In this document: positions 11,132 through 18,697 of the stretch, one piece after another
How positions within the stretch are numbered: the stretch's first letter is position 1
How the letters are laid out: each line of letters begins with the position of its first letter
Assembly (NCBI GenBank): GCA_004134995.1
Contig: REGP01000001.1
Coordinates: forward strand, 496,001-560,000
DNA length: 64,000 nt
From: Oxalobacteraceae bacterium CAVE-383
GTDB lineage: Bacteria; Pseudomonadota; Gammaproteobacteria; Burkholderiales; Burkholderiaceae_D
Reading direction: 5' to 3'
Notes under the pieces: model-generated
Told to the model about the DNA's origin: nothing
What the model saw: the letters and a program-made list of their open reading frames with translations, nothing else
Databases searched by the model: none
Made by a program: the position numbers and the translations under genes

Positions 11132-12121
11132 TTAACCTACCAGATCCTTGACGCCGTCACGCTCTTCCTGCAGTTCCTTGAGCGTGATGTTGATGCGCTC
11201 TTGCGAGAATGCATCGATTTCCAGGCCCTGGACGATTTTGTATTCGCCGTTTTCGGTTGTCACCGGGAAGCCGAACATGGTGCCTTCAGGGATGCCGTAC
11301 GAACCGTCCGACGGGATGCCCATTGTGGTCCACTTGCCGTTGGTGCCCAGGACCCAGTCGCGCACGTGGTCGATGGCGGCGTTGGCGGCCGAAGCCGCAG
11401 ACGACAGGCCGCGCGCAGCGATGATCGCCGCGCCGCGCTTGCCGACCGTCGGCAGGAAGGTGTCCTTGTTCCAGGCGTGGTCGTTGATGGCGTCCTTGAC
11501 CGACTTGCCGTCGACTGTCGCATAGCGGTAATCGGCATACATGGTCGGCGAGTGATTGCCCCAGACGAACATTTTGTCGATGGACGAGACCGGCTTGCCC
11601 AGCTTGCCGGCGACTTGCGCGACCGCGCGGTTGTGATCCAGGCGCAGCATGGCGGTGAAATTCTTGGCCGGCAGGTTCGGCGCCGACTTCATTGCGATGT
11701 AGGCATTGGTGTTGGCAGGGTTGCCGACCACCAGCACCTTGACGTTGCGCGAAGCAACCGCATCCAGAGCCTTGCCCTGAACGGTGAAGATGGCGCCGTT
11801 GACGGCCAGCAGTTCGGCGCGTTCCATGCCGGGACCGCGTGGGCGGGAACCGATCAGGATGGCGATGTCGGCATCCTTGAATGCGGTCATCGGGTCGCTG
11901 TGCGCGGTGATGCCGGCCAGCAGCGGGAATGCGCAGTCGTCGATTTCCATGATCACGCCCTTGAGCGCGTTCTGGGCTTTCTCGTCCGGAATTTCAAGCA
12001 ATTGCAGGATGACAGGCTGGTCCTTGCCGAGCAGGTCGCCGTTGGCGATGCGGAAAAGGATGGCGTAACCGATTTGACCTGCTGCGCCTGTGATGGCAAC
12101 ACGCATTGGTGCTTTAGACAT
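11132..12121 (-). CDS. mdh: malate dehydrogenase
   Basis: A 329-residue NAD-dependent malate dehydrogenase of the cytosolic-type group common in betaproteobacteria. The Rossmann motif GAAGQIGYA is at residues 11-19. Substrate-binding RPRGPGMER, the LDHNRA Asp/Arg pair and the catalytic His in [12 protein letters not shown] are all present. The start at 12121 is supported by GGAG 8 nt upstream and by family length. The frame stays open 66 codons further upstream from a TTG at 12319, but there is no SD there and the sequence is not conserved-looking. It oxidises malate to oxaloacetate for citrate synthase. Confidence 0.97.
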   Translation of the reverse strand: MSKAPMRVAITGAAGQIGYAILFRIANGDLLGKDQPVILQLLEIPDEKAQNALKGVIMEIDDCAFPLLAGITAHSDPMTAFKDADIAILIGSRPRGPGMERAELLAVNGAIFTVQGKALDAVASRNVKVLVVGNPANTNAYIAMKSAPNLPAKNFTAMLRLDHNRAVAQVAGKLGKPVSSIDKMFVWGNHSPTMYADYRYATVDGKSVKDAINDHAWNKDTFLPTVGKRGAAIIAARGLSSAASAANAAIDHVRDWVLGTNGKWTTMGIPSDGSYGIPEGTMFGFPVTTENGEYKIVQGLEIDAFSQERINITLKELQEERDGVKDLVG

Positions 12122-12146
12122 GCTCAATCTCCAAAGTGATGATAAA

Positions 12147-12196
12147 CGTTGCTTAAATTCGTTGCTTAAATTCGTCGCTTGATTCGTTGCCTGATC
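12147..12196 (-). repeat. tandem 12-13-nt repeat in the mdh leader
   Basis: Read on the plus strand there are two exact copies of CGTTGCTTAAATT (12147-12159, 12160-12172), then CGTCGCTTGATT and CGTTGCCTGATC. It lies in the roughly 200-nt transcribed leader predicted for mdh. Repeat copies are visible directly; a regulatory role is speculative. Confidence 0.7.
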
Positions 12197-12330
12197 CTGT
12201 TTGCCGGATGATGCCTGATATCGACTTGCGATGCTGTTGAATTGGCAATCATAACGCCGAATTTGCTGCTGTGCACCACCGAATGCGCGTATTTCGGCGC
12301 ATCCTGCAACGGTCTTCAAGGATGCCCGCG

Positions 12331-12359
12331 AGTGTAGGCCGGGCGGGGAGTGCTGTCAA
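12331..12359 (-). promoter_or_regulatory. mdh sigma-70 promoter
   Basis: On the minus strand a perfect -35 TTGACA (12354-12359) is followed after exactly 17 bp by TACACT (12331-12336). Transcription would begin near 12325, giving a leader of about 200 nt before the mdh ATG at 12121. Confidence 0.75.
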
Positions 12360-12372
12360 TGACTAACATATA

Positions 12373-12384
12373 TCTTATATAAGA
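12373..12384. promoter_or_regulatory. palindromic operator candidate between mdh and gntR
   Basis: TCTTATATAAGA is a perfect 12-bp palindrome, with a second half-site CTTATATA at 12388-12395. It lies about 53 bp upstream of the predicted mdh transcription start and just before the divergent GntR gene. GntR/UTRA regulators commonly bind short AT-centred palindromes near their own genes, so this is the likeliest autoregulatory site. Binding is inferred. Confidence 0.55.
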
Positions 12385-12444
12385 CAGCTTATATATCGCT
12401 TTTAACTGGACGAGTCCGGGTGTTTTGTGGTGAAATCCCCGCCT

Positions 12445-13227
12445 ATGAGTACGTCCCCAACCGATTCCGATAATAATGCGCCCGCCGGCGCGACTGCCGT
12501 TGCCGGCGCGTCGCCTACGTTCAGCCCGTTATATCAACAGATCAAGGCGCTGATTACGCGCCGTCTGGAACTCGGGGAATGGAAGCCGGGCGAGCTGATT
12601 CCAAGCGAGGTCGAACTCGGCAATGTGTTCAAGGTCAGCCAGGGCACTGTGCGCAAGGCGATCGATGAACTGGCCGCGGAGAACCTCGTCGTGCGGCGCC
12701 AGGGCAAGGGGACCTTCGTCGCCACCCATCATGAAACGCTGTCCCAGTTCCGCTTCCTGCGCCTGGTGCCGGACAGCGACGCACTGCAGATCGCCACCAA
12801 CAAACTGATCGACATCAAACGCGTGCGCGCGCCCGCCGAAGTGGCGCGCCAGCTGGATCTGAAGGCGGGCGATTCGGTGATTTTCATCAAGCGTGTAAAA
12901 TCCTTCAACGATGTGCCGACCATACTGGAAGACATCTGGCTGCCGGGCGCGATTTTCAAATCGCTGACCGCCGAGCGCCTGGTTGAATACAAGGGCCCTT
13001 TATACGGCCTGTTCGAAACGGAATTCGGCACCCGCATGATTCGCGCCACCGAGCGCATTCGTGCGATACAGGCCACCGCGGAAATGGCGGAATTGCTGCG
13101 CGTCGCGCAAGACTGCCCGTTGTTGAGTGTTGAGCGTCTGTCTTTCACCTATGGCGACAAGCCGGTGGAAGTGCGGCGCGGGCAATACCTTACCGATTCT
13201 TATTATTACCAAAGCGAGTTGAATTGA
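12445..13227 (+). CDS. GntR family (HutC-type, UTRA) transcriptional regulator
   Basis: About 260 residues. The N-terminal winged helix (SPLYQQIKALITRRLELGEWKPG through GTVRKAIDELAAENLVVRRQGKGTFVA) is followed by a UTRA ligand-binding domain. It lies between divergent mdh and sdhCDAB, so it probably controls TCA-cycle genes. A perfect palindrome 60 bp upstream is a candidate operator. Start: ATG at 12445 or in-frame GTG at 12427; neither has a clear SD. The effector is unknown. Confidence 0.92.
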   Translation: MSTSPTDSDNNAPAGATAVAGASPTFSPLYQQIKALITRRLELGEWKPGELIPSEVELGNVFKVSQGTVRKAIDELAAENLVVRRQGKGTFVATHHETLSQFRFLRLVPDSDALQIATNKLIDIKRVRAPAEVARQLDLKAGDSVIFIKRVKSFNDVPTILEDIWLPGAIFKSLTAERLVEYKGPLYGLFETEFGTRMIRATERIRAIQATAEMAELLRVAQDCPLLSVERLSFTYGDKPVEVRRGQYLTDSYYYQSELN

Positions 13228-13366
13228 AGCTGAATCCGCATCGGCAGGGCGGTCAGCGCACGGATATTTTTCGTGGATGATCTGATAAAGATTGTTGTGC
13301 TGCGTCAAAATCGGCGAAAATTATATAGTTGTACACACATGTTTCAAATCTGAGGAGAGTCTTGTT

Positions 13367-13777
13367 ATGTCTGAAGCCGCTAAGCCCCCAAGGCCACAAT
13401 ATCGGAACATACATATTGCCCAAATCGCCGGTTATCGCATGCCTCTGGCTGCTTTCGTGTCGATTCTGCATCGTATCAGCGGGTTGCTGATGTTCCTGCT
13501 GTTGCCGTTCATCCTGTATCTGCTGGATCAAAGCCTGCTGTCGGAAATGTCGTTCGACAGCTTCCGCAATTTCGCATCCAACTGGTTCGTCAAGCTGGTG
13601 ATCCTGGCTTTGAGCTGGGCATATCTGCATCACTTCTGCGCGGGCCTGCGTCATCTGGTAATGGATCTGCATATCGGCCTGGACAAGGACAGCTCGCGCA
13701 AATCGGCTGCCGGCGTGCTGGCGGTCAGCCTGGTGCTGGCAGCGGCCATCGCATTGAAACTGTTCGGAGTAATCTAA
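13367..13777 (+). CDS. sdhC: succinate dehydrogenase cytochrome b556 subunit
   Basis: A 136-residue membrane anchor with three transmembrane helices. It contains the HRISG ubiquinone-site segment and the heme-ligand region HHFCAGLRHLVMD. Together with SdhD it binds heme b and ubiquinone in respiratory complex II. The ATG at 13367 has a strong SD (AGGAGAG, 8-9 nt upstream); the preceding frame is open but not conserved. It is the first gene of the sdhCDAB-sdhE operon. Confidence 0.96.
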   Translation: MSEAAKPPRPQYRNIHIAQIAGYRMPLAAFVSILHRISGLLMFLLLPFILYLLDQSLLSEMSFDSFRNFASNWFVKLVILALSWAYLHHFCAGLRHLVMDLHIGLDKDSSRKSAAGVLAVSLVLAAAIALKLFGVI

Positions 13778-14143
13778 ATGGCAAATAACAATATCGGACC
13801 GAAGCGCCTGGTCGTCGGCGCGCATTACGGAATGCGCGACTGGCTCGCGCAGCGCATGACGGCAATCGTCATGGCAACTTACACAGTGATCCTGCTGGTC
13901 GCTTTTCTGACCGCCACCGACTTCAGCTATGAAGGCTGGGCCGGCCTGTTCGCGCACCAGTGGTTCAAGCTGGTCACATTCGCGGCGCTGGCTTCGCTGT
14001 TCTATCACGCCTGGGTCGGCGTGCGCGATATCTGGATGGATTACGTCAAGCCGGTCGCGTTGCGCCTGGTATTGCAGATTGCCACTATTTTGTGGCTGGT
14101 TGGTTGTGCCGGTTGGGCGGCGCAGATTTTGTGGAGAAATTAA
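13778..14143 (+). CDS. sdhD: succinate dehydrogenase membrane anchor subunit
   Basis: A 121-residue protein with three membrane helices. The motif FYHAWVGVRDIWMDYVKP contains the second heme-ligand histidine and quinone-site residues. It starts directly after the sdhC stop codon, indicating translational coupling. It anchors SdhAB to the inner membrane. Confidence 0.95.
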   Translation: MANNNIGPKRLVVGAHYGMRDWLAQRMTAIVMATYTVILLVAFLTATDFSYEGWAGLFAHQWFKLVTFAALASLFYHAWVGVRDIWMDYVKPVALRLVLQIATILWLVGCAGWAAQILWRN

Positions 14144-14145
14144 AA

Positions 14146-15924
14146 GTGGCTGCTATTAAATCCACAATTACTACTCGCCGCTTCGATGCGGTGATTGTCG
14201 GCGCCGGCGGATCCGGTATGCGTGCTTCGTTGCAACTGGCGGAAGCCGGCCTGAACGTGGCAGTCCTGTCCAAGGTTTTCCCTACCCGTTCGCACACCGT
14301 TGCGGCGCAGGGCGGCATCGGCGCCTCGCTGGGCAATATGTCGGAAGACAACTGGTACTGGCACATGTTCGATACCGTCAAGGGTTCCGATTATCTCGGC
14401 GACCAGGACGCGATCGAATTCATGTGCCGCGAAGCGCCGAAGGTGGTCTATGAACTGGAACACTTCGGCATGCCGTTCGACCGCAATGCCGACGGCACCA
14501 TTTATCAGCGTCCGTTCGGCGGGCACTCGGCCAACTTCGGTGAAAAGCCGGTTGCGCGCGCCTGCGCCGCGGCCGACCGCACCGGCCACGCCCTGCTGCA
14601 TACGCTGTATCAGCGCAATGTGCGCGCCAAGACCCACTTCTTCGTCGAATGGATGGCGATCGATCTGATCCGCGATGCCGAAGGCGATATCCTGGGCGTG
14701 GTCGCACTGGAAATGGAAACCGGCGAAATCATGATGCTGGAAGCCAAGACCACGGTGCTGGCAACCGGTGGCGCGGGCCGCATCTGGGCCGCATCGACCA
14801 ATGCGTTCATCAACACCGGCGACGGCATGGGCATGGCGGCGCGTGCCGGCCTGCCGCTTGAAGACATGGAATTCTGGCAGTTCCACCCGACCGGCGTGGC
14901 CGGCGCGGGCGTGCTGATTACCGAAGGCGTGCGCGGCGAAGGCGGCATCCTGATCAACGCCAACGGCGAACGTTTCATGGAGCGCTATGCGCCGACGCTG
15001 AAAGATCTGGCGCCGCGCGATTTCGTATCGCGTTCGATGGACCAGGAAATCAAGGAAGGCCGCGGCTGCGGTCCGAACAAGGATCACGTGATGCTGGATC
15101 TGCGCCATATCGGCGCCGAAACCATCATGAAGCGTCTGCCGTCGATTCTCGAAATCGGCCACAAGTTCGCCAACGTGGATGCGCTGAAGGAGCCGATCCC
15201 GGTCGTGCCGACCATCCATTATCAAATGGGCGGCATTCCGACCAACGTCCACGGCCAGGTCGTGGCGCCGAAGAACGGCGATCACAATGCCGTCGTCAAC
15301 GGCCTGTACGCGATCGGCGAATGCGCCTGCGTATCGGTGCACGGCGCCAACCGTCTCGGCACCAACTCGCTGCTCGATCTGCTGGTGTTCGGCCGCGCGG
15401 CCGGCAATCACATTGTCGACCTCAAACTCCCGGACCGCAGCAACAAGCCGCTGCCTGCCGGCGCCACCGACGTTGCCGTCGAGCGCCTGTCGCGCCTGGA
15501 GCACAGCACCGGTTCCGAACGCGTCCAGGACGTCGCCAACGACATTCGCCAAACCATGCAACACTACTGCGGCGTGTTCCGTACCGACGAACTGATGCAG
15601 GAAGGCTACAAGCAGATCATGGTGCTGGACGAACGGCGCAAGCATGTTTCGTTCAAGGACAAATCCAAGGTGTTCAACACCGCGCGCGTCGAAGCGCTGG
15701 AACTGGACAACCTGATCGAAACCGCCAAGGCAACCATCACTGCCGCCGCCGCACGCAAGGAATCACGCGGCGCGCATGCGCATCGCGATTTCGAGAAGCG
15801 CGACGACGTCAACTGGCTCAAGCATTCGATGTGGTATTCCGAGGGGAATCGTCTCGACTTCAAACCGGTCAATCTGAAACCGCTGACTGTCGATACATTT
15901 GTACCTAAAGCACGTACTTTCTAA
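14146..15924 (+). CDS. sdhA: succinate dehydrogenase flavoprotein subunit
   Basis: A 592-residue catalytic subunit. FAD is attached covalently to the His in RSHTVAAQGGIGA; the dinucleotide fold VIVGAGGSGMRA is at residues 15-26. Substrate-site segments FHPTGVAG and GANRLGTNSLLD are present. The start is GTG at 14146: GGAG lies 10 nt upstream inside the sdhD end, and this gives the family's usual length and N-terminus. Upstream in-frame codons overlap sdhD and are not SdhA-like. Confidence 0.97.
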   Translation: MAAIKSTITTRRFDAVIVGAGGSGMRASLQLAEAGLNVAVLSKVFPTRSHTVAAQGGIGASLGNMSEDNWYWHMFDTVKGSDYLGDQDAIEFMCREAPKVVYELEHFGMPFDRNADGTIYQRPFGGHSANFGEKPVARACAAADRTGHALLHTLYQRNVRAKTHFFVEWMAIDLIRDAEGDILGVVALEMETGEIMMLEAKTTVLATGGAGRIWAASTNAFINTGDGMGMAARAGLPLEDMEFWQFHPTGVAGAGVLITEGVRGEGGILINANGERFMERYAPTLKDLAPRDFVSRSMDQEIKEGRGCGPNKDHVMLDLRHIGAETIMKRLPSILEIGHKFANVDALKEPIPVVPTIHYQMGGIPTNVHGQVVAPKNGDHNAVVNGLYAIGECACVSVHGANRLGTNSLLDLLVFGRAAGNHIVDLKLPDRSNKPLPAGATDVAVERLSRLEHSTGSERVQDVANDIRQTMQHYCGVFRTDELMQEGYKQIMVLDERRKHVSFKDKSKVFNTARVEALELDNLIETAKATITAAAARKESRGAHAHRDFEKRDDVNWLKHSMWYSEGNRLDFKPVNLKPLTVDTFVPKARTF

Positions 15925-15937
15925 TAAGGCCGGAATC

Positions 15938-16648
15938 ATGACACGCACAGTTAAATTTCAAATCTATCGCTACGATCCGGACAAGGACGCCAAGCCGTAC
16001 ATGCAGGATCTGACAGTCGAATTGCTGCCGACGGACAAGATGCTGCTGGATGCGCTGCAACGCATCAAGGCCGACGTCGACGATTCGCTGGCGCTGCGCC
16101 GCTCCTGCCGCGAAGGCGTTTGCGGTTCGGATGCGATGAACATCAACGGCAAGAACGGCCTGGCCTGCACCACCAACCTGAACGAGCTGACCCAGCCGAT
16201 CGTACTGCGTCCATTGCCCGGCCTGCCGGTGATTCGCGACCTGATCGTCGACATGACGCAGTTCTTCAAGCAGTACGATTCGATCAAGCCGTTCCTGATG
16301 AACGACAGCATTCCGCCTGAAAAAGAGCGTCTGCAGTCGCCGGAACAGCGCGAAGAACTCGATGGCCTGTATGAGTGCATACTGTGCGCCTGCTGTTCCA
16401 CGTCGTGCCCTTCGTTCTGGTGGAATCCGGACAAGTTCGTCGGCCCGGCCGGCTTGCTGCAAGCCTATCGCTTCATCGCCGACAGCCGCGACCAGGCAAC
16501 CGGCGACCGCCTGGACAACCTGGAAGATCCGTATCGTCTGTTCCGTTGCCGCTCGATCATGAACTGCGTGGACGTCTGTCCAAAGGGCCTGAACCCGAAC
16601 CGCGCAATCAGCAAGATCAAGGAACTGATGGTCCGCCGCGCGGTTTGA
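15938..16648 (+). CDS. sdhB: succinate dehydrogenase iron-sulfur subunit
   Basis: A 236-residue protein with all three cluster motifs. The [2Fe-2S] ligands are in SCREGVCGSDAM, the [4Fe-4S] ligands in CILCACCSTSCPSFW, and the [3Fe-4S] ligands in CRSIMNCVDVCPKGLNP. It carries electrons from FAD to ubiquinone. The start at 15938 matches the family N-terminus (MTRTVKFQIYRYDP), 13 bp after sdhA. The stop overlaps the sdhE start (TGATG). Confidence 0.98.
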   Translation: MTRTVKFQIYRYDPDKDAKPYMQDLTVELLPTDKMLLDALQRIKADVDDSLALRRSCREGVCGSDAMNINGKNGLACTTNLNELTQPIVLRPLPGLPVIRDLIVDMTQFFKQYDSIKPFLMNDSIPPEKERLQSPEQREELDGLYECILCACCSTSCPSFWWNPDKFVGPAGLLQAYRFIADSRDQATGDRLDNLEDPYRLFRCRSIMNCVDVCPKGLNPNRAISKIKELMVRRAV

Positions 16649-16920
16649 TGATGCCGGGCAGCCATCAAGCCGATCCGAAGAACCGTGCGCGCCTGCGTTG
16701 GCGCGCGCGCCGCGGATTGCTGGAAAACGATCTGATCCTGACGCGTTACCTCGACGCCCGGGAAATGGATATGAGCGATGAAGAGGTCGACGCTTTTACA
16801 CGCTTGATGGATATCTCGGACAACGACCTGATGGATCTGCTGCTGGTGCGCCAGGAGCCGAAGGGAGAGTTGGATCTGCCGCAGGTTCACGCCTTGCTGC
16901 AACAGTTGCGTACAATCTGA
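16648..16920 (+). CDS. sdhE: FAD assembly factor SdhE
   Basis: A 90-residue protein of the SdhE/YgfY family, needed to flavinylate SdhA. The signature RRGLLENDLIL is present, with the conserved RGxxE core. It overlaps the sdhB stop by one base; an ATG directly after (16651) is an equal alternative. Its position at the end of sdhCDAB matches its role. Confidence 0.95.
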   Translation: MMPGSHQADPKNRARLRWRARRGLLENDLILTRYLDAREMDMSDEEVDAFTRLMDISDNDLMDLLLVRQEPKGELDLPQVHALLQQLRTI

Positions 16921-16975
16921 TGCCGCAGCGGCATCGAATTGGCTAAAAAATAATAGGAGACTGGTAAGGTACTTT

Positions 16976-16996
16976 TCGCGGATGTTCGCGATTTTT
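16976..16996 (+). terminator. short hairpin with T tract upstream of gltA
   Basis: A 5-bp stem TCGCG/CGCGA (16976-16980/16987-16991) is followed by TTTTT (16992-16996). A perfect 7-bp hairpin also spans 16919-16935, at the sdhE stop. Both are short, so termination would be partial at best. Confidence 0.35.
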
Positions 16997-17028
16997 GATT
17001 AACGCACCACTCAGTAGAAGGAAGAGCC

Positions 17029-18333
17029 ATGCCCACTTCTGATAGCAAAGCCACCCTGTCGTTTTCGGATGGCAGCCCATCACTGGAATTCCCGATTTAC
17101 AAAGGCACCATCGGTCCCGATGTGATCGACATCCGCAAGCTGTACAACGAATCGGGCAAGTTTACTTACGATCCGGGCTTCATGTCGACGGCGTCGTGCA
17201 ATTCCGCGATCACCTACATCGACGGCGATATTGGCGAACTGCTGTATCGCGGCTATCCGATCGAACAGCTCGCGGTGAATTGCGACTTCATGGAAACCTG
17301 CTATTTGCTGTTGCACGGCGAATTGCCGAACCAGCAGCAGAAGAACGAGTTCGTCAACACCGTGACCCAGCATACGATGGTGCATGAACAGATGCATTTC
17401 TTCTTCCGCGGTTTCCGCCGCGACGCGCATCCGATGGCAGTGCTGACCGGCTCGGTCGGCGCCTTGTCCGCCTTCTACCACGACTCGCTGAACATCAACG
17501 ATCCGCATCACCGCGAAGTATCGGCGATCCGCATGATCGCCAAGCTGCCGACGCTGGTTGCGATGGCCTACAAGTTCAACATCGGCCAGCCGTTCGTGTA
17601 TCCGCGCAACGATCTGTCGTACAGCGCCAATTTCATGCGCATGATGTTTTCCAATCCGTGCGAGGAATACAAGATCAACGAAGTACTGGTGCGCGCGCTG
17701 GACCGCATCCTGATCCTGCATGCCGATCACGAACAGAACGCCTCGACTTCCACCGTCCGTCTGGCCGGTTCGTCGGGCGCCAATCCGTTCGCCTGTATCG
17801 CAGCCGGCATCGCCTGCCTGTGGGGCCCTGCGCACGGCGGCGCCAACGAAGCGGCGCTGAACATGCTGGAAGAAATCGGCACGGTCGACAACATTCCGGA
17901 ATTCATCAAGCAGGTCAAGGACAAGTCCTCCGGCGTCAAGCTGATGGGCTTCGGCCATCGTGTTTACAAAAACTACGATCCGCGCGCCAAGCTCATGCGT
18001 GAAACCTGCTACGAAGTGCTGAACGAACTGGGCCTGCAGGAAGATCCATTGTTCAAGCTGGCGATGGCGCTGGAAAAGATCGCGCTGGAAGACGAATACT
18101 TCGTGTCCCGCAAACTGTATCCGAACGTCGACTTCTATTCGGGCATCGTGCAGCGCGCGCTGGGCATCCCGACTTCGATGTTCACTTGCATTTTTGCAAT
18201 GGCCCGCACCATCGGCTGGATCGCGCAATGGAACGAAATGATTTCGGATCCGGAACAAAAAATCGGCCGTCCACGCCAATTGTTCATCGGTTCGCCGAAG
18301 CGCGATGTCGCGCCGATCGCCAAGCGTTCATAG
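17029..18333 (+). CDS. gltA: citrate synthase
   Basis: A 434-residue type II (NADH-sensitive, hexameric group) citrate synthase, condensing oxaloacetate and acetyl-CoA. Catalytic residues are visible: His in [12 protein letters not shown], His in [13 protein letters not shown] and Asp in NVDFYSG. The ATG has a good SD (AAGGAAG). It lies downstream of sdhCDAB-sdhE and is closed by a strong terminator, before the 2-oxoglutarate dehydrogenase genes. Confidence 0.98.
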   Translation: MPTSDSKATLSFSDGSPSLEFPIYKGTIGPDVIDIRKLYNESGKFTYDPGFMSTASCNSAITYIDGDIGELLYRGYPIEQLAVNCDFMETCYLLLHGELPNQQQKNEFVNTVTQHTMVHEQMHFFFRGFRRDAHPMAVLTGSVGALSAFYHDSLNINDPHHREVSAIRMIAKLPTLVAMAYKFNIGQPFVYPRNDLSYSANFMRMMFSNPCEEYKINEVLVRALDRILILHADHEQNASTSTVRLAGSSGANPFACIAAGIACLWGPAHGGANEAALNMLEEIGTVDNIPEFIKQVKDKSSGVKLMGFGHRVYKNYDPRAKLMRETCYEVLNELGLQEDPLFKLAMALEKIALEDEYFVSRKLYPNVDFYSGIVQRALGIPTSMFTCIFAMARTIGWIAQWNEMISDPEQKIGRPRQLFIGSPKRDVAPIAKRS

Positions 18334-18373
18334 GTTATAAGCCACGTATCGACCTGCGACGATGGTTTCCTGA

Positions 18374-18410
18374 AAATGCCGTCCGGCCACAAGCCGGGCG
18401 GCATTTTTTT
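18374..18410 (+). terminator. intrinsic terminator after gltA
   Basis: A 14-bp stem (18374-18387/18393-18406, one G-U pair) with a 5-nt loop runs into a T tract ending at 18410. It ends the sdh-gltA transcription unit. Confidence 0.92.
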
Positions 18411-18697
18411 ATTGCGGCACAGCACAAAAAAATCTGCGGAACAGGCTTGAAATATGATGTCTTAATGACAATTTATTTGATGCAAGCATGAGTGCGGCAA
18501 AAAGCCTATGACGAAAAGCAAGGTTTCGCTTTTTTCTTCCGCATATGGGGATATAATTCGACGTGCCGCCGGATTCAGATTCGACGGCATTGGGCCTTCC
18601 CCACAACTTGATGTGCAATCCGCTAACCGGTCAGGCCGTGTCGCGGAAGGTTAGATTAACCCGCTAATCTCGCGAAACGCGAAGACAGGTGAGCAAA
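18411..18697 (+). promoter_or_regulatory. gltA-sucA intergenic region, probable sucA promoter
   Basis: About 290 bp without a gene. A perfect -10 hexamer TATAAT is at 18552-18557, but no good -35 is seen at 16-18 bp, so an activator may be needed. If used, the leader is about 140 nt. Just before sucA there is a 13-nt palindrome (18649-18661) and an inverted repeat AGATTA/TAATCT (18653-18658/18665-18670). These are read from sequence; function is inferred. Confidence 0.4.

Noticed and set aside
12122-12319. 66-residue N-terminal extension of Mdh from a TTG
   Set aside because: It begins about six bases after the predicted transcription start with no SD; the ATG at 12121 has a good SD and the family length.
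13228-13366. sdh promoter from AT-rich TTATATAG region
   Set aside because: No -35/-10 pair with acceptable spacing could be found, so no promoter is claimed.
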